Shown here piece by piece: positions 21,736 through 35,449 of a stretch of DNA of 64,000 bases. How positions within the stretch are numbered: the first letter of the stretch is position 1; the number at the start of each line of letters is the position of its first letter. Below the pieces are notes generated by a model that was given only the letters and a program-made list of their open reading frames with translations, ran no database searches and was not told where the DNA came from. This stretch comes from Burkholderiales bacterium (GTDB lineage Bacteria > Pseudomonadota > Gammaproteobacteria > Burkholderiales > SG8-41), in the NCBI GenBank assembly GCA_019744975.1, contig JAIETP010000016.1, positions 36,973-100,972 of the forward strand. The letters run 5' to 3'. The translations under genes and the position numbers were made by a program.

Positions 21736-23627
21736 GCGCTTTTCTGTAATGCGCCGGCCGCGTGTTTCAGGTGCACCAACAGCACAGAAATCGCCGCCGG
21801 TGTGACGCCGGAAATACGCGAGGCCTGGCCGATGGTTTCGGGTTTTGCGCGATTGAGTTTTTGCTGGACTTCAATCGACAGACTGCGCACCTGCGTGTAA
21901 TCGAGATCCGCCGGCAGGCGCAGATCATCCTGCTGAGCGCGATGTTCGATTTCTGTCTTCTGGCGTTCGATGTAACCCTGATATTTGGCCTGGATTTCCA
22001 CCTGCTCGGCGACCTGTGCATCGGCAACACCCGGGCCTGCACCCGGCATGATCATCAGCGCGGCGTAAGTCAGCTCCGGACGCCGCAACAGATCTGCAAG
22101 TGAATGCTCACGTTCAAGCGGTTTTCCGAGCAGCTCTGTTGCCAGTTCCACAGACAGAATCTGTGGATTCACCCAGACCGATTTCAGCCGTTCCTGCTCC
22201 TCTGCAATGGCATCGCGTTTGCGTGCAAACGCCGCCCAGCGCTGGTCATCCACCACGCCCAGACTCCGGCCGGTTTCGGTCAGGCGCAGATCAGCGTTGT
22301 CTTCGCGCAGGGACAAACGATATTCGGCGCGGCTGGTGAACATGCGATAGGGCTCGGATACACCGCTTGTCACCAAGTCATCGACCAGCACCCCGAGGTA
22401 AGCCTGATCGCGTGTTGGTGACCATGCTGATTTTTCGCTGACCTGCAAGGCAGCGTTGATCCCCGCCAGCAAACCCTGGGCCGCGGCTTCTTCATAACCC
22501 GTGGTGCCGTTGATCTGGCCGGCGAAAAACAATCCGGCGATGGCCTTGGTTTCCAGCGAAGCTTTCAATCCGCGCGGATCAAAATAATCGTATTCGATGG
22601 CATAACCGGGGCGTGTGATATGCGCGTGTTCCAGCCCTTTAATCGAACGCACGACGGCGAGCTGCACGTCGAAGGGCAGGCTGGTCGATATGCCATTGGG
22701 ATAATACTCGCTGACCGTCAGGCCTTCGGGTTCGAGGAAAATCTGGTGCGACGACTTGTCCGCGAAGCGATGGATCTTGTCTTCGATCGACGGACAGTAA
22801 CGCGGGCCGACACCCTCGATGACGCCGGTAAACATCGGTGAACGATCGAGACCACCGCGGATCACGTCATGTGTGCGTTCATTGGTATGCGTGATCCAGC
22901 ACGGCATCTGCGCCGGGTGTTGTTCACGGCGGCCAAGAAATGAAAACACCGGCGCCGGATCGTCACCCGGCTGTTCGGTGAGTTGCGCAAAGTCGATGGA
23001 GCGGCCGTCGATGCGCGGCGGCGTGCCGGTTTTCAAACGCCCCACCGGCAGTTTCAGCTCACGCAGCCGTGCCGCCAGGCTGACCGATGGCGGATCGCCG
23101 GCACGGCCGCCTTGATAATGTTCAAGTCCGACATGGATCAGACCGGATAAAAAGGTCCCCGCCGTCAACACCACGGCGCGAGCTTCAAAACGCAGCCCGA
23201 TCTGGGTCACCACACCGGTCACCCGATCACCCTGCACCACCAAATCATCAACGGCTTGCTGGAACACCGTCAGATTGGCTTGCTGCTCGATGCGGCCACG
23301 CATGGCCTGGCGATACAGCACACGATCGGCCTGCGCCCGGGTGGCCCGCACCGCGGGCCCTTTGCGCGAGTTGAGAATGCGAAACTGGATGCCGGCTTCG
23401 TCGGTCGCCGCCGCCATGGCCCCGCCCAGGGCATCAACCTCCTTGACCAGGTGACCCTTGCCGATGCCGCCTATGGACGGGTTACAGGACATCTGGCCCA
23501 GGGTTTCGATGCTGTGGGTCAGCAGCAGCGTACGGCAGCCCATGCGTGCGCTGGCGAGTGCGGCTTCGGTACCGGCGTGGCCACCGCCAATGACAATTAC
23601 TTCAAATTTTTCAGGGTATTGCGTCAT
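21732..23627 (-). CDS. mnmG: tRNA uridine-5-carboxymethylaminomethyl modification enzyme MnmG (GidA)
   Basis: FAD protein that, with MnmE, installs the cmnm5 group at the wobble uridine of certain tRNAs. 631 residues. FAD motif [19 protein letters not shown], signature [38 protein letters not shown], and a C-terminal helical MnmE-binding region. The start is 177 bases from the mnmE stop; that spacer carries two parS sites. Confidence 0.97.
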   Translation of the reverse strand: MTQYPEKFEVIVIGGGHAGTEAALASARMGCRTLLLTHSIETLGQMSCNPSIGGIGKGHLVKEVDALGGAMAAATDEAGIQFRILNSRKGPAVRATRAQADRVLYRQAMRGRIEQQANLTVFQQAVDDLVVQGDRVTGVVTQIGLRFEARAVVLTAGTFLSGLIHVGLEHYQGGRAGDPPSVSLAARLRELKLPVGRLKTGTPPRIDGRSIDFAQLTEQPGDDPAPVFSFLGRREQHPAQMPCWITHTNERTHDVIRGGLDRSPMFTGVIEGVGPRYCPSIEDKIHRFADKSSHQIFLEPEGLTVSEYYPNGISTSLPFDVQLAVVRSIKGLEHAHITRPGYAIEYDYFDPRGLKASLETKAIAGLFFAGQINGTTGYEEAAAQGLLAGINAALQVSEKSAWSPTRDQAYLGVLVDDLVTSGVSEPYRMFTSRAEYRLSLREDNADLRLTETGRSLGVVDDQRWAAFARKRDAIAEEQERLKSVWVNPQILSVELATELLGKPLEREHSLADLLRRPELTYAALMIMPGAGPGVADAQVAEQVEIQAKYQGYIERQKTEIEHRAQQDDLRLPADLDYTQVRSLSIEVQQKLNRAKPETIGQASRISGVTPAAISVLLVHLKHAAGALQKSA

Positions 23628-23729
23628 TTTTCGCCGTGCTGCCGGGGAGCCCTGAATGACTTCAGGGTTGGGCGCGCATCATAGCTAATTTTGCTGTGCA
23701 GCGAAAGACTGGGACGCCGGTAAACTCGG

Positions 23730-23745
23730 TGTTTCACGTGAAACC
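23730..23745. promoter_or_regulatory. parS site 1 (ParB binding)
   Basis: TGTTTCACGTGAAACC contains a perfect 14-bp palindrome GTTTCACGTGAAAC and matches the bacterial parS consensus TGTTTCACGTGAAACA at 15 of 16 positions. It is about 3.4 kb from parB and 4 kb from dnaA. Confidence 0.95.
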
Positions 23746-23776
23746 ATGGCTGGAACGGCGCCTGCCAACTCGAACT

Positions 23777-23792
23777 TGTTTCACGTGGAACC
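23777..23792. promoter_or_regulatory. parS site 2 (ParB binding)
   Basis: TGTTTCACGTGGAACC matches the parS consensus at 14 of 16 positions; one arm has A-to-G. It starts 47 bases after site 1 in the same mnmG-mnmE spacer. Confidence 0.88.
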
Positions 23793-23804
23793 ACCCAGCA
23801 GCCA

Positions 23805-25145
23805 TCACTTACCAATACAGAATTTGGAGAAGATTTCCCCCAGCAGGTCATCCGGGGTGTATTCCCCGGTAATGCTCGCCAGCGCTTCATGTGCCAGCCG
23901 TAATTCCTCGGCATACAGCTCCAGACGGTCCGTCACGACTGCGGCGGCGGCCAGATGGCATTGCGCCGTCTGCAAGGCTTCAATATGCCGCGCCCTGGCT
24001 GTAAACACCCCCTCCCCGGAGGGGTGCCAACCGGCCTGATCCCAAATCGCCTGTTTCAGCAATTCCAGGCCTTCCCCGGTTTTCGCGGAGACCCAGACCT
24101 GCTCTTCATTTTCAATCCGCTCCCGTGCTGCCTTGCGCCGGGACAGATCAATCTTGTTGTTCACCCGGATCCGCGCCAGGCCGGCAGGCAGGCGGTCAAT
24201 GATTGCGCGATTGGCGCTGTCACTCTTCATGCCGTCATCGGATACCAATAGCGCAAGGTCGGCCTTTTCAATCATGGCCCAGGTACGGCCGATGCCGATG
24301 CGCTCGACGGCGTCCACGGTTTCACGTAATCCCGCCGTATCAATAATGTGTACCGGCAAACCATCAATATCGATCTGTTCACGCAGCGCATCCCGGGTCG
24401 TCCCCGGGACTTCGGTGACAATCGCAATCTCCTCACCCGTCAGCCGATTCAGCAGACTCGATTTGCCAACATTGGGCTCGCCGATCAACACAACCTGGAT
24501 CCCCTCACGCAACAGGCTGCCCTGGCGGGTTGCGGCCAGGGTCTGTTCCAGTTGTTCGCGAACGGCGGAAAGCTGTTGTTGCGCGCGGCCGGCGGTCAGG
24601 AACTCCACTTCTTCTTCCGGGAAATCCAGCGTCGCCTCAAGCAGAGTGCGCAAAGCGATGATTTTATTTGTAACTATTTGAATTAATTCAGAAAAATTAC
24701 CTTGCAGGGAGCGCAAGGCGGCACGCGCAGCCAATGCTGTCGAGGCTTCTATCAAATCGGCCACCCCCTCGGCCTGCGCCAGATCCATACGGCCGTTGAG
24801 GTAAGCGCGTTCGGTGAATTCCCCCGGCCGCGCCAATCGCGCACCCAGCTCCAGGCAGCGCTGCAACAACTGGCGCATCACCACCGGTCCGCCGTGCCCC
24901 TGCAACTCGAGCACATCTTCACCGGTGTAGGAATGCGGAGCGTTGAAAAACAACAGCAGCCCCTGGTCCAGGGGCTGGCCTGCAGCGTCAAGGAACGTAG
25001 TCAGCAGCGCTCGGCGTGGTTCGAGCGAGCGCGGCGTCAGTCCCGCGGCGAAGCGCGCGAGTTGAGATCCTGAAATGCGGATAACACCGATACCACCGCG
25101 TCCCGGCGCGGTGGCGATTGCCGCAATGATGTCGCGATGAATCAT
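23805..25145 (-). CDS. mnmE: tRNA modification GTPase MnmE (TrmE)
   Basis: GTPase partner of MnmG in wobble-uridine modification. 446 residues from ATG 25145 (MIHRDIIAAIATAPGRGGIG), the conserved formyl-THF-binding N-terminus; the open frame continues to 25325 without family similarity. G1 GEPNVGKSSLLN, G2 around PGTTRD, G3 DTAGLRE, G4 NKID, and the invariant C-terminal CIGK with its Cys. It converges on parS and mnmG. Confidence 0.97.
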   Translation of the reverse strand: MIHRDIIAAIATAPGRGGIGVIRISGSQLARFAAGLTPRSLEPRRALLTTFLDAAGQPLDQGLLLFFNAPHSYTGEDVLELQGHGGPVVMRQLLQRCLELGARLARPGEFTERAYLNGRMDLAQAEGVADLIEASTALAARAALRSLQGNFSELIQIVTNKIIALRTLLEATLDFPEEEVEFLTAGRAQQQLSAVREQLEQTLAATRQGSLLREGIQVVLIGEPNVGKSSLLNRLTGEEIAIVTEVPGTTRDALREQIDIDGLPVHIIDTAGLRETVDAVERIGIGRTWAMIEKADLALLVSDDGMKSDSANRAIIDRLPAGLARIRVNNKIDLSRRKAARERIENEEQVWVSAKTGEGLELLKQAIWDQAGWHPSGEGVFTARARHIEALQTAQCHLAAAAVVTDRLELYAEELRLAHEALASITGEYTPDDLLGEIFSKFCIGK

Positions 25146-25182
25146 GCGCGGCGAGTATAGCGCCGCGCCGTGACGCCGGTGC

Positions 25183-26856
25183 TCAGGCCTTCGGCTTGGC
25201 CGACTTCGTCGCGAGCTCCATGGCCCGGGTGATGTGCCATTGCTGCGCGATCGAAAGAATGTTGTTGACCAGCCAGTACAGCACCAGGCCCGCGGGGAAG
25301 AAGAAAAAGAAAATGCTGAAGGCAATCGGCATGATCTTCATGACCTTGGCCTGGATCGGATCCGGCGGTTCCGGATTGAGCTTGGTCTGGATGATCATGG
25401 TCGCGCCCATCAGGATGGGCAGGATGTAAAACGGATCCGCGATGGACAGATCCTTGATCCACAGCGCGAACGGCGCCTGGCGCATTTCGACGCTGCCAAG
25501 CAGCACCCAATACAAAGCGATGAATACGGGAATCTGCACCACGATCGGCAGACAGCCGCCGAGCGGGTTGATTTTCTCGGTCTTGTACAACTCCATCATC
25601 GCCTGCTGCATGCGCTGCCGGTCGTTGCCGTACTGATCTTTCAGGCGCTGTAATTTCGGAGCCACAATGCGCATCTTCGCCATCGAACGGTAGCTCGCCT
25701 CCGACAGCGGGTAAAACGCCAGCTTGATGAAAATGGTCAGGATGATGATGGCCACGCCCCAGTTGCCGGTCCAGCCATGGATCCACTGCAGCACCCAGAA
25801 CAGGGGTGCAGCGATCACTGTCAACCAGCCGTAATCGACCGCCAGGTCCAGCCCCGGCGCCAGAGCCGCGAGTTTTTCCTGTTCCTGCGGACCGGCGTAG
25901 AGCGGCATGGCCAGCGTCGTGCTGGCGCCCGGAGCGAGGGTCCCCGCCGGGATGATCACGCCGGCAGCGTACAGTCCCTGCGGCACCTGGCGGGTATAGA
26001 ACTCCCGCGGCGTACCCTGCTTGGGCAACCATGCACCGAGAAAGTAGTGCTGGAGCAAACCGATCCAGCCATCGTTGCCGCTCTTGGGATAGGGGACCTT
26101 GCCCTTCTCGATATCACTGAACGCGACTTTCTGGAATTTTTCCTTGTCGGTGTACACCGCGACGCCGGTATATGTCGGGACCATGGCGGAATCCCCTTCG
26201 GGCGGGGTCGAATCGCGCACCAGCTGGAAATAGGCAAACGCATCCACCGGCGCGGTGCCCGTATTGGTGACCTCATGCGCCACATCGATGACATAACTGT
26301 TGCGGCGAAAACGATAGATTTTCGCGGCTTTTACATCACCGGTGGCTTCCAGCCGGATTTCCAGGTCTGCCGCGGCATCTCCCAGTTTGTATTCGGCAGC
26401 CTGGGCGGTATACGCCGTCTGGTGGTTTGGCAGGTTGTTGCCGATCAGACCCGATTGCGCGATGTAAACGTGTTCGCTGGACCGCGTAAACAGCACAAAA
26501 TTTTTCTTCCGGTCCAGCGTACCGCCGTGTTTCAGCAGTTCGAGGCGGATCAGGTCACCGCCGCCGGTGCTGATTTCTGCACGGTAAAGATCGGTTTCGA
26601 CCTTGATGATCTGCCCGCTGTTCGCGGCAGCGACGGTCGGCGGCGCAGACGGATTCTGCAGCAACGCGGCACTGGGTGCGGGCAACACACCGGCTGCAGG
26701 CTGGGCCGGTATCGTTCCAGGTGTGGGTGTCGGAGTGACCGATGCCGACACTGCTGTAGCCGCGGTTGATTGCTGTTGGTCTCGCTGCCAGGACTCGTAC
26801 AGCAGGAACACCGACATGGTGAATACAAAAAAGAGAACCAGCCGTTGCGAATCCAT
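25183..26856 (-). CDS. yidC: Membrane protein insertase YidC
   Basis: Inserts and folds inner-membrane proteins, alone or with Sec. 557 residues. N-terminal signal anchor (LVLFFVFTMSVFLLYESW), Pro/Ala-rich linker, large periplasmic beta domain, and the five-helix core with FYPLSEASYRSMAKM, NPLGGCLPIVVQIPVFIALYW and IPVFIALYWVLLGSVEMRQA. The basic tail ends KSAKPKA. It is 30 bases downstream of rnpA; the small yidD gene often found between them is absent. Confidence 0.97.
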   Translation of the reverse strand: MDSQRLVLFFVFTMSVFLLYESWQRDQQQSTAATAVSASVTPTPTPGTIPAQPAAGVLPAPSAALLQNPSAPPTVAAANSGQIIKVETDLYRAEISTGGGDLIRLELLKHGGTLDRKKNFVLFTRSSEHVYIAQSGLIGNNLPNHQTAYTAQAAEYKLGDAAADLEIRLEATGDVKAAKIYRFRRNSYVIDVAHEVTNTGTAPVDAFAYFQLVRDSTPPEGDSAMVPTYTGVAVYTDKEKFQKVAFSDIEKGKVPYPKSGNDGWIGLLQHYFLGAWLPKQGTPREFYTRQVPQGLYAAGVIIPAGTLAPGASTTLAMPLYAGPQEQEKLAALAPGLDLAVDYGWLTVIAAPLFWVLQWIHGWTGNWGVAIIILTIFIKLAFYPLSEASYRSMAKMRIVAPKLQRLKDQYGNDRQRMQQAMMELYKTEKINPLGGCLPIVVQIPVFIALYWVLLGSVEMRQAPFALWIKDLSIADPFYILPILMGATMIIQTKLNPEPPDPIQAKVMKIMPIAFSIFFFFFPAGLVLYWLVNNILSIAQQWHITRAMELATKSAKPKA

Positions 26857-26886
26857 AAGCTTTTTTTCTTTGCCGAGCGACTGCGC

Positions 26887-27261
26887 TTATTTTTTGCCCG
26901 GGCCGAGCAATCCGCGCAACAACTCCTGCAATTCCTTGAACAATGCCGCGTTATCGCTGCTGCGGGGACTGCCCCGGAGTTGTACAACAACATCCAGCGC
27001 ATCAAGCTCTGCCGCCAACTCACGGTGCACGATTCTGATCAGGCGTTTCACCCGGTTACGATCAACCGACCTGGGGGCCGCCTTCTTGCCGACAATCAAT
27101 CCCAGTCGCGGACCGTCTCCGGTGTTGGGCAAAGCCCGCGCCAGAAAACATTTGCTGCCCGACTGGCGTCCGCCGGCGAGAACAGCTTCAAACTGCGCCG
27201 GTTTGGTCAGGCGTACAGACCGGGCGCGACTGCCTTTGCTGCAAACTGCGGGTTTGATCAA
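26887..27261 (-). CDS. rnpA: Ribonuclease P protein component
   Basis: Protein cofactor of RNase P, which trims tRNA 5' leaders. The open frame extends to 27528, but family similarity starts around [14 protein letters not shown] place the start at the TTG at 27261, overlapping the rpmH stop in TTGA, giving 124 residues, the usual length. The RNP motif appears as [17 protein letters not shown]. The exact start is uncertain; translational coupling to rpmH is common for this pair. Confidence 0.9.
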   Translation of the reverse strand: MIKPAVCSKGSRARSVRLTKPAQFEAVLAGGRQSGSKCFLARALPNTGDGPRLGLIVGKKAAPRSVDRNRVKRLIRIVHRELAAELDALDVVVQLRGSPRSSDNAALFKELQELLRGLLGPGKK

Positions 27262-27392
27262 ACGCTGAGGCGGGCACGCCCTTTGGCACGGCGGGCACGG
27301 ATGACAGCGCGGCCGCCGCGCGTTTTCATGCGCACGCGGAAACCATGGGTGCGTGCACGACGCGTTTTTGACGGTTGATAGGTGCGCTTCAT
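27258..27392 (-). CDS. rpmH: 50S ribosomal protein L34
   Basis: 44 residues, highly basic, with the invariant opening [18 protein letters not shown] and ending AKGRARLSV. Too short for a usual ORF cut-off, but an unambiguous match to the L34 family. It is the first gene of the leftward rpmH-rnpA-yidC-mnmE run and faces away from dnaA. Confidence 0.98.
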   Translation of the reverse strand: MKRTYQPSKTRRARTHGFRVRMKTRGGRAVIRARRAKGRARLSV

Positions 27393-27602
27393 GGTCGATC
27401 CTAAATTGGTCTTCGGGAAACCCGTTATTAGACATCGGCAGGGCGCTCCCTGTCAATCTTCCCTTGCGCCGGCCGCCCTTCGCGCCTTGACCGTCATCAC
27501 TCTCCGCCGTCTTTGTTGCCGCCCTCAATAAGGGGTAAAATCAGCGGTCAATTTCCCCTCTTTTCCCGCCAACCACGCCTGCGCTCCACCCGATAGGGAC
27601 GA
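27393..27602. promoter_or_regulatory. Divergent rpmH/dnaA promoter region
   Basis: 210-base spacer between divergently transcribed rpmH and dnaA, where coding orientation switches from leftward to rightward. I see no perfect DnaA box here and no pronounced AT-rich tract, so it probably carries the two promoters rather than the unwinding element. Confidence 0.5.
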
Positions 27603-28934
27603 ATGAACGATTTCTGGCAACATTGTCTCGCGTTTTTTGCAAAAGAACTCGGGCAACAGCAATTTGTCACCTGGATACAGCCCCTGGAGTGCACCGTCGC
27701 TGGCACGGTGGTCACGGTAACGGCACCCAACCGTTTTGTGCAGCGCTGGGCCAAGGATCGTTTTCAGGCAAAGATACTGGGGATTGCACGCGAGCGCCTG
27801 GGTGACAGCGCCACCGTGGAACTCATCCTTGCGGAAAAAACCGTGCGGCCGGCCACCGCGCCCGCAGCCCCCGATGAGCAGCCGGTGTCCCGGCCGGCGC
27901 CGCCGGTACGCGATGTTTCCAGGCTCAATCCCGGTTTTACGTTTGACACCTTTGTGACCGGAAAAGCCAATGATTTGGCACGCGCCGCAGCCCGCCAGGT
28001 CGCGGAAAAACCCGGGGCTGCATATAACCCGCTGTTTGTTTACGGCGGCGTCGGTTTGGGCAAGACCCATTTGATCCATGCCATCGGCAACCACCTCCGG
28101 TCGCATGCGCCGGAAAGCAAGATTCGCTATATCCATGCCGAGCAATACGTATCCGATGTGGTGAGGGCTTACCAACACAAGGCGTTTGATGATTTCAAAC
28201 GCTACTATCATTCACTGGATCTGCTGTTGATCGATGACATCCAGTTTTTCAGCGGCAAGAACCGGACGCAGGAAGAGTTCTTCTATGCCTTCAACGCACT
28301 GGTTGAAGCGCATAAACAGGTCATCATCACCTGTGATACCTATCCCAAGGAAATTTCCGGGATGGAGAACCGTCTGATTTCGCGCTTTGGTTGGGGCCTC
28401 ACTGTGGCGGTCGAGCCACCGGAACTGGAAATGCGCGTCGCGATCCTGCTCAAAAAAGCAGCAGCAGACGGGCTGACTCTCGATGAAAACGTGGCCTTTT
28501 TCATCGCCAAACACATCCAGTCGAATATTCGCGAACTCGAAGGTGCGCTCAAACGCGTACTGGCCTACTCGCGCTTTACCGGGCAAGCCATCACCGTGGA
28601 TCTTGCCCGTGAAGCCTTGCGCGACGTCCTGGCTTCACAGAACCGCCAGGTCAGCATCGAAAACATACAGCGCACCGTCGCCGACTATTACAAGATCAAG
28701 GTGTCGGAGATGTATTCGAAAAAACGCACCCGCAACGTGGCACGTCCGCGGCAGGTTGCCATGGCGCTGGCCAAGGAACTGACCCAGATGAGCCTGCCGG
28801 ACATCGGCGAAGCCTTTGGCGGCAGGGACCACACGACGGTACTCCACGCCTGCCGCAAGATCGCCCAATTGAAAAACACCAGCAACGAAATGACCGTCGA
28901 TATCAGCTCATTGCTGAAGGTTCTGCGCAGTTGA
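27603..28934 (+). CDS. dnaA: Chromosomal replication initiator DnaA
   Basis: Binds DnaA boxes and melts the origin. 443 residues. Domain I begins [15 protein letters not shown], followed by a short linker, and the AAA+ domain has Walker [11 protein letters not shown] and Walker [10 protein letters not shown]. The C-terminal domain IV carries the DnaA signature [15 protein letters not shown]. It is the first gene of the rightward dnaA-dnaN-gyrB block. Confidence 0.98.
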   Translation: MNDFWQHCLAFFAKELGQQQFVTWIQPLECTVAGTVVTVTAPNRFVQRWAKDRFQAKILGIARERLGDSATVELILAEKTVRPATAPAAPDEQPVSRPAPPVRDVSRLNPGFTFDTFVTGKANDLARAAARQVAEKPGAAYNPLFVYGGVGLGKTHLIHAIGNHLRSHAPESKIRYIHAEQYVSDVVRAYQHKAFDDFKRYYHSLDLLLIDDIQFFSGKNRTQEEFFYAFNALVEAHKQVIITCDTYPKEISGMENRLISRFGWGLTVAVEPPELEMRVAILLKKAAADGLTLDENVAFFIAKHIQSNIRELEGALKRVLAYSRFTGQAITVDLAREALRDVLASQNRQVSIENIQRTVADYYKIKVSEMYSKKRTRNVARPRQVAMALAKELTQMSLPDIGEAFGGRDHTTVLHACRKIAQLKNTSNEMTVDISSLLKVLRS

Positions 28935-29136
28935 AAACCTGTGCATCATTTGTTCATAACCAGACAGAAACGGATTCCGGGCATTTTTCATCCTTTTTTG
29001 TCCACAGGGCACAGGCAAAAAATACAAAACATCAAAAACAAAAATTGTTTTTGAATTCAAGAGTCAAGTGCCGTTCTCAACAAAAAAAGTCATTTCTATT
29101 AGTTACTATTAATTTAATTAAAGAAAAATCACTAAT
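28935..29136. other. Candidate chromosomal origin (oriC) in the dnaA-dnaN spacer
   Basis: 202-base spacer. Three one-mismatch DnaA boxes: 28940-28948 and 28951-28959 (minus strand, TGATGCACA and TTATGAACA) and 28998-29006 (TTGTCCACA). They are followed from about 29011 by a very AT-rich tract up to the dnaN start, suitable as a DNA unwinding element. Location beside dnaA, near parABS and at the gene-orientation switch supports origin function. None of the boxes is a perfect consensus, so this remains a prediction. Confidence 0.6.
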
Positions 29137-32692
<3,556 letters not shown>

Positions 32693-32713
32693 GCAAGGGT
32701 GTTACAGAAAAAA

Positions 32714-32757
32714 TTACGGCCAACACCCTGCGGTGTTGGCCGTAAGTATTTGTTTTT
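32714..32757. terminator. Bidirectional terminator between gyrB and topB
   Basis: Perfect 14-bp stem (TTACGGCCAACACC at 32714-32727, complementary arm 32732-32745) with a CTGC loop. A T-rich run follows on the plus strand and an A-run precedes it on the left, giving T-rich tails for both convergent transcripts. Confidence 0.93.
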
Positions 32758-32770
32758 ATTGATTATTTTT
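32744..32770 (+). repeat. Dispersed AT-rich motif, copy 4
   Basis: Starts AAGTATTTGTTTTTATTGAT, differing from copy 1 by one base in the first 20. It overlaps the terminator T-run and the topB stop codon. Confidence 0.5.
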
Positions 32771-35333
32771 TGCTGCGGGCGGTGCGCTTTTTAGCCGGTG
32801 CAACAGCCGTTTCGGTTTTGGCCGCCGCCGCGACTTTTACCTTGGCCGGTTTGCCGGTTTTGCCGGCATCCGCATCACCCTTGGCCACACGCGGTGCAAA
32901 TTCAAATCCCACCTTGCCGTCCGGTTGTCTGACCAGGAAAGCCTTGAAACGCCGGCCATTGCGATTGGAGAAAAACCCGTCAAGCAGATCGGTTCGTCCG
33001 GAGGACAGCAGCTTCTCCATCTGCTCGCGCTGGATTTCCTGGCGCAGGATGACTTTGCCGGAACGGAAATCACATTTTTTGGACGGCGTGTTTTCGCACA
33101 GGTAATTCATGCCGTGTTCGTAGACCTGACCTTTGCATTTCGGGCACGGGCCCAGCGCCTGCTGTCCGCTGAAATCGATTTCCTCGGCTTCGGCGTCGTT
33201 ATTCTGGCCAAAATCAAACTCGAGTTTGAGGTTGTTGTTTTCCTTGTCCGGTACGATACGCAGGATGGCTGCGAACGGACGGCCCATTTTCGAGCGGAAA
33301 CCCTGCAATGGACCAATCGTGCGTTCGCGCAGCAATAACTCCACTTCCTCGATTTCAAACTGGCGACCACCCGGTACTTTGGTGATCGAAAACTCGCAGG
33401 CCTCGCAGGCGAAACGTCTGTAGTTTTCCTTGATCGTGCCACCGCAATGCGGGCAGGGTGTCTGCAAGGTCGCGTAATCGCCCGGGATCGTCTCGTTGTT
33501 GTATTCCTTGGCGCGCTTGACGATGCGCTCGGTGATGGTGGCGATTTCCTTCATGAAGGACGCGCGCTTCAGCTTGCCGCGTTCCATTTGCAGCAGCTTG
33601 TATTCCCATTCCCCCGTCAGCTCCGGTTGTGTCAGCTCGTTGACCCCCAGTCCGTTCAGCAGCGTCAGCAACTGGAAGGCTTTGGCGGTCGGTATCAGTT
33701 CGCGGCCTTCGCGTACCATGTATTTTTCGGCGATCAGCCGTTCGATGATCGCGGCGCGGGTTGCCGGAGTCCCCAGGCCCTTCTGCGCCATCGCTTCGCG
33801 CAGTTCGTCGTCGTCGATCAGCTTGCCGGCGCCTTCCATCGCGCTCAGCAGGGTCGCTTCCGAATAACGCGCCGGCGGGCGTGTCGCCAGGCCGACCGGA
33901 TCCACGGCATTGACCGGCGGGTGTTCACCCTTGGCCACTGCCGGCAAATTGGCGCTTTCCTGCTGCTCGTCCTTGCCGTAAATACCCAGCCAGCCCGGTT
34001 TGACCAGGATCTTGCCCTCGGTCTTGAACTTGTGCGACGCGACTTCGGTGATACGCGTGGTCACCAGGTATTCCGCCGGCGGGAAAAACACCGCCATGAA
34101 GCGGCGCACGACCAGGTCATAAATCTTCTGCTGCACCTCGTTGAGGTTTTTCGGCGGCTGCGGCGTCGGGATGATCGCGAAGTGATCCGAAATCTTGCTG
34201 TTGTCGAAAATACGCTTGTTCGGCTTGATCCATTTGCCCTTGATGATTTCCTTGGCAAACGAACCAAACCCCGCTTCATCGCCGAGAGCGTCCAGCGTGG
34301 TTTTGACCGTCGCCATGTAATCTTCGGGCAGGTGGCGGGAATCGGTCCGCGGATAAGTCAGCGCCTTGTGCCGCTCGTACAGTTCCTGGGCGATCGACAG
34401 CGTGGTTTTCGCCGAAAAGCCGAATTTGCCGTTCGCTTCACGCTGTAATGAGGTCAGGTCGAACAGCATCGGCGACAACTGCGATGACGGTTTTGATTCT
34501 TCGGTGATCGTGCCGGTTTTACCACGGCAGGCCTCGGCGATTTTTTCTGCGGTCCTGCCGTCCCAAACCCGGCTGTCGCGTTTTTCCGCGTCGTTTTCGT
34601 CGCGTTTGAAAGCCGGGTCGAACCAGCGGCCTTCGTAATCGCCGGCCTTGGCGCCGAATGTCGCGCGCACTTCCCAGTAATCACGCGGCACGAATTTGCG
34701 GATTTTCTGTTCGCGGTCGACAACGATCATCAGTGTCGGTGTTTGTACGCGGCCGACGGTGGTCAGGTAAAAACCGCCACCTTTGCTGTTGAAGGCTGTC
34801 ATCGCGCGCGTGCCGTTGATGCCGATCAGCCAGTCTGCTTCGCTGCGGCTGCGCGCAGCATCGGCCAGCGGCTGCATTTCCTCGTCGGAACGCAGGTGTT
34901 CGAAACCCTCGCGGATCGCGGCCGGCGTCATCGACTGCAACCACAGCCGCGATACCGGTTTATTGGTCTTCGTGGCCTGCGCGATGTAACGGAAAATCAG
35001 CTCACCTTCGCGGCCCGCGTCACAGGCATTGATCAGTTTGGTGATGTCCTTGCGTTTCAGCAGCTTGGCCAGAACCTTCAGTCGTGGCTCGCTTTTGGCA
35101 ATCGGATTCAGGTCGAAATGCGGCGGAATGACCGGCAGATTGGCGAAGGACCACTTGCCTCGTTTGACTTCGAATTCTTCGGGGGCGGCGATTTCCAGCA
35201 AATGGCCGACCGCGGACGACACCACGTAGTCGTCGTTTTCGAAATATTCGGCATGTTTGGTGAACCCGCCCAGAACGCGTGCAATGTCGCCGGCGACCGA
35301 AGGTTTTTCCGCAATGATGAGCGTTTTCGCCAT
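32763..35333 (-). CDS. topB: DNA topoisomerase III
   Basis: Type IA topoisomerase that decatenates single-stranded or nicked DNA. 856 residues. The TOPRIM domain begins MAKTLIIAEKPSVAGDIARV with the DAGREGELIFR motif; the catalytic Tyr is in LTYPRTDSRHLP. The C-terminus has a four-Cys zinc element (CPHCGG, CEACEF), a second Cys cluster (CPKCKG, CENTPSKKCDF) and a Lys/Ala-rich tail. The topB-dprA neighbourhood is characteristic of betaproteobacteria. It is converging with gyrB. Confidence 0.96.
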   Translation of the reverse strand: MAKTLIIAEKPSVAGDIARVLGGFTKHAEYFENDDYVVSSAVGHLLEIAAPEEFEVKRGKWSFANLPVIPPHFDLNPIAKSEPRLKVLAKLLKRKDITKLINACDAGREGELIFRYIAQATKTNKPVSRLWLQSMTPAAIREGFEHLRSDEEMQPLADAARSRSEADWLIGINGTRAMTAFNSKGGGFYLTTVGRVQTPTLMIVVDREQKIRKFVPRDYWEVRATFGAKAGDYEGRWFDPAFKRDENDAEKRDSRVWDGRTAEKIAEACRGKTGTITEESKPSSQLSPMLFDLTSLQREANGKFGFSAKTTLSIAQELYERHKALTYPRTDSRHLPEDYMATVKTTLDALGDEAGFGSFAKEIIKGKWIKPNKRIFDNSKISDHFAIIPTPQPPKNLNEVQQKIYDLVVRRFMAVFFPPAEYLVTTRITEVASHKFKTEGKILVKPGWLGIYGKDEQQESANLPAVAKGEHPPVNAVDPVGLATRPPARYSEATLLSAMEGAGKLIDDDELREAMAQKGLGTPATRAAIIERLIAEKYMVREGRELIPTAKAFQLLTLLNGLGVNELTQPELTGEWEYKLLQMERGKLKRASFMKEIATITERIVKRAKEYNNETIPGDYATLQTPCPHCGGTIKENYRRFACEACEFSITKVPGGRQFEIEEVELLLRERTIGPLQGFRSKMGRPFAAILRIVPDKENNNLKLEFDFGQNNDAEAEEIDFSGQQALGPCPKCKGQVYEHGMNYLCENTPSKKCDFRSGKVILRQEIQREQMEKLLSSGRTDLLDGFFSNRNGRRFKAFLVRQPDGKVGFEFAPRVAKGDADAGKTGKPAKVKVAAAAKTETAVAPAKKRTARSKK

Positions 35334-35449
35334 GTAAACCGTTGATTTTGCGGATTAATACCGCTGAAGATGGGGCGCCGAACTGCCGCGCCGTGGAAAA
35401 GAGCGCCCGATGATAAGAACAATCCCCGGCCAGCGCAAGCCGGCTTACT

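Noticed and set aside
27262..27528. N-terminal extension of rnpA
   Set aside because: The extension reads through rpmH in another frame and is not similar to RnpA; the RnpA family starts near 27261.
27393..27602. rpmH-dnaA spacer as oriC
   Set aside because: No recognisable DnaA boxes and no AT-rich tract, unlike the dnaA-dnaN spacer.
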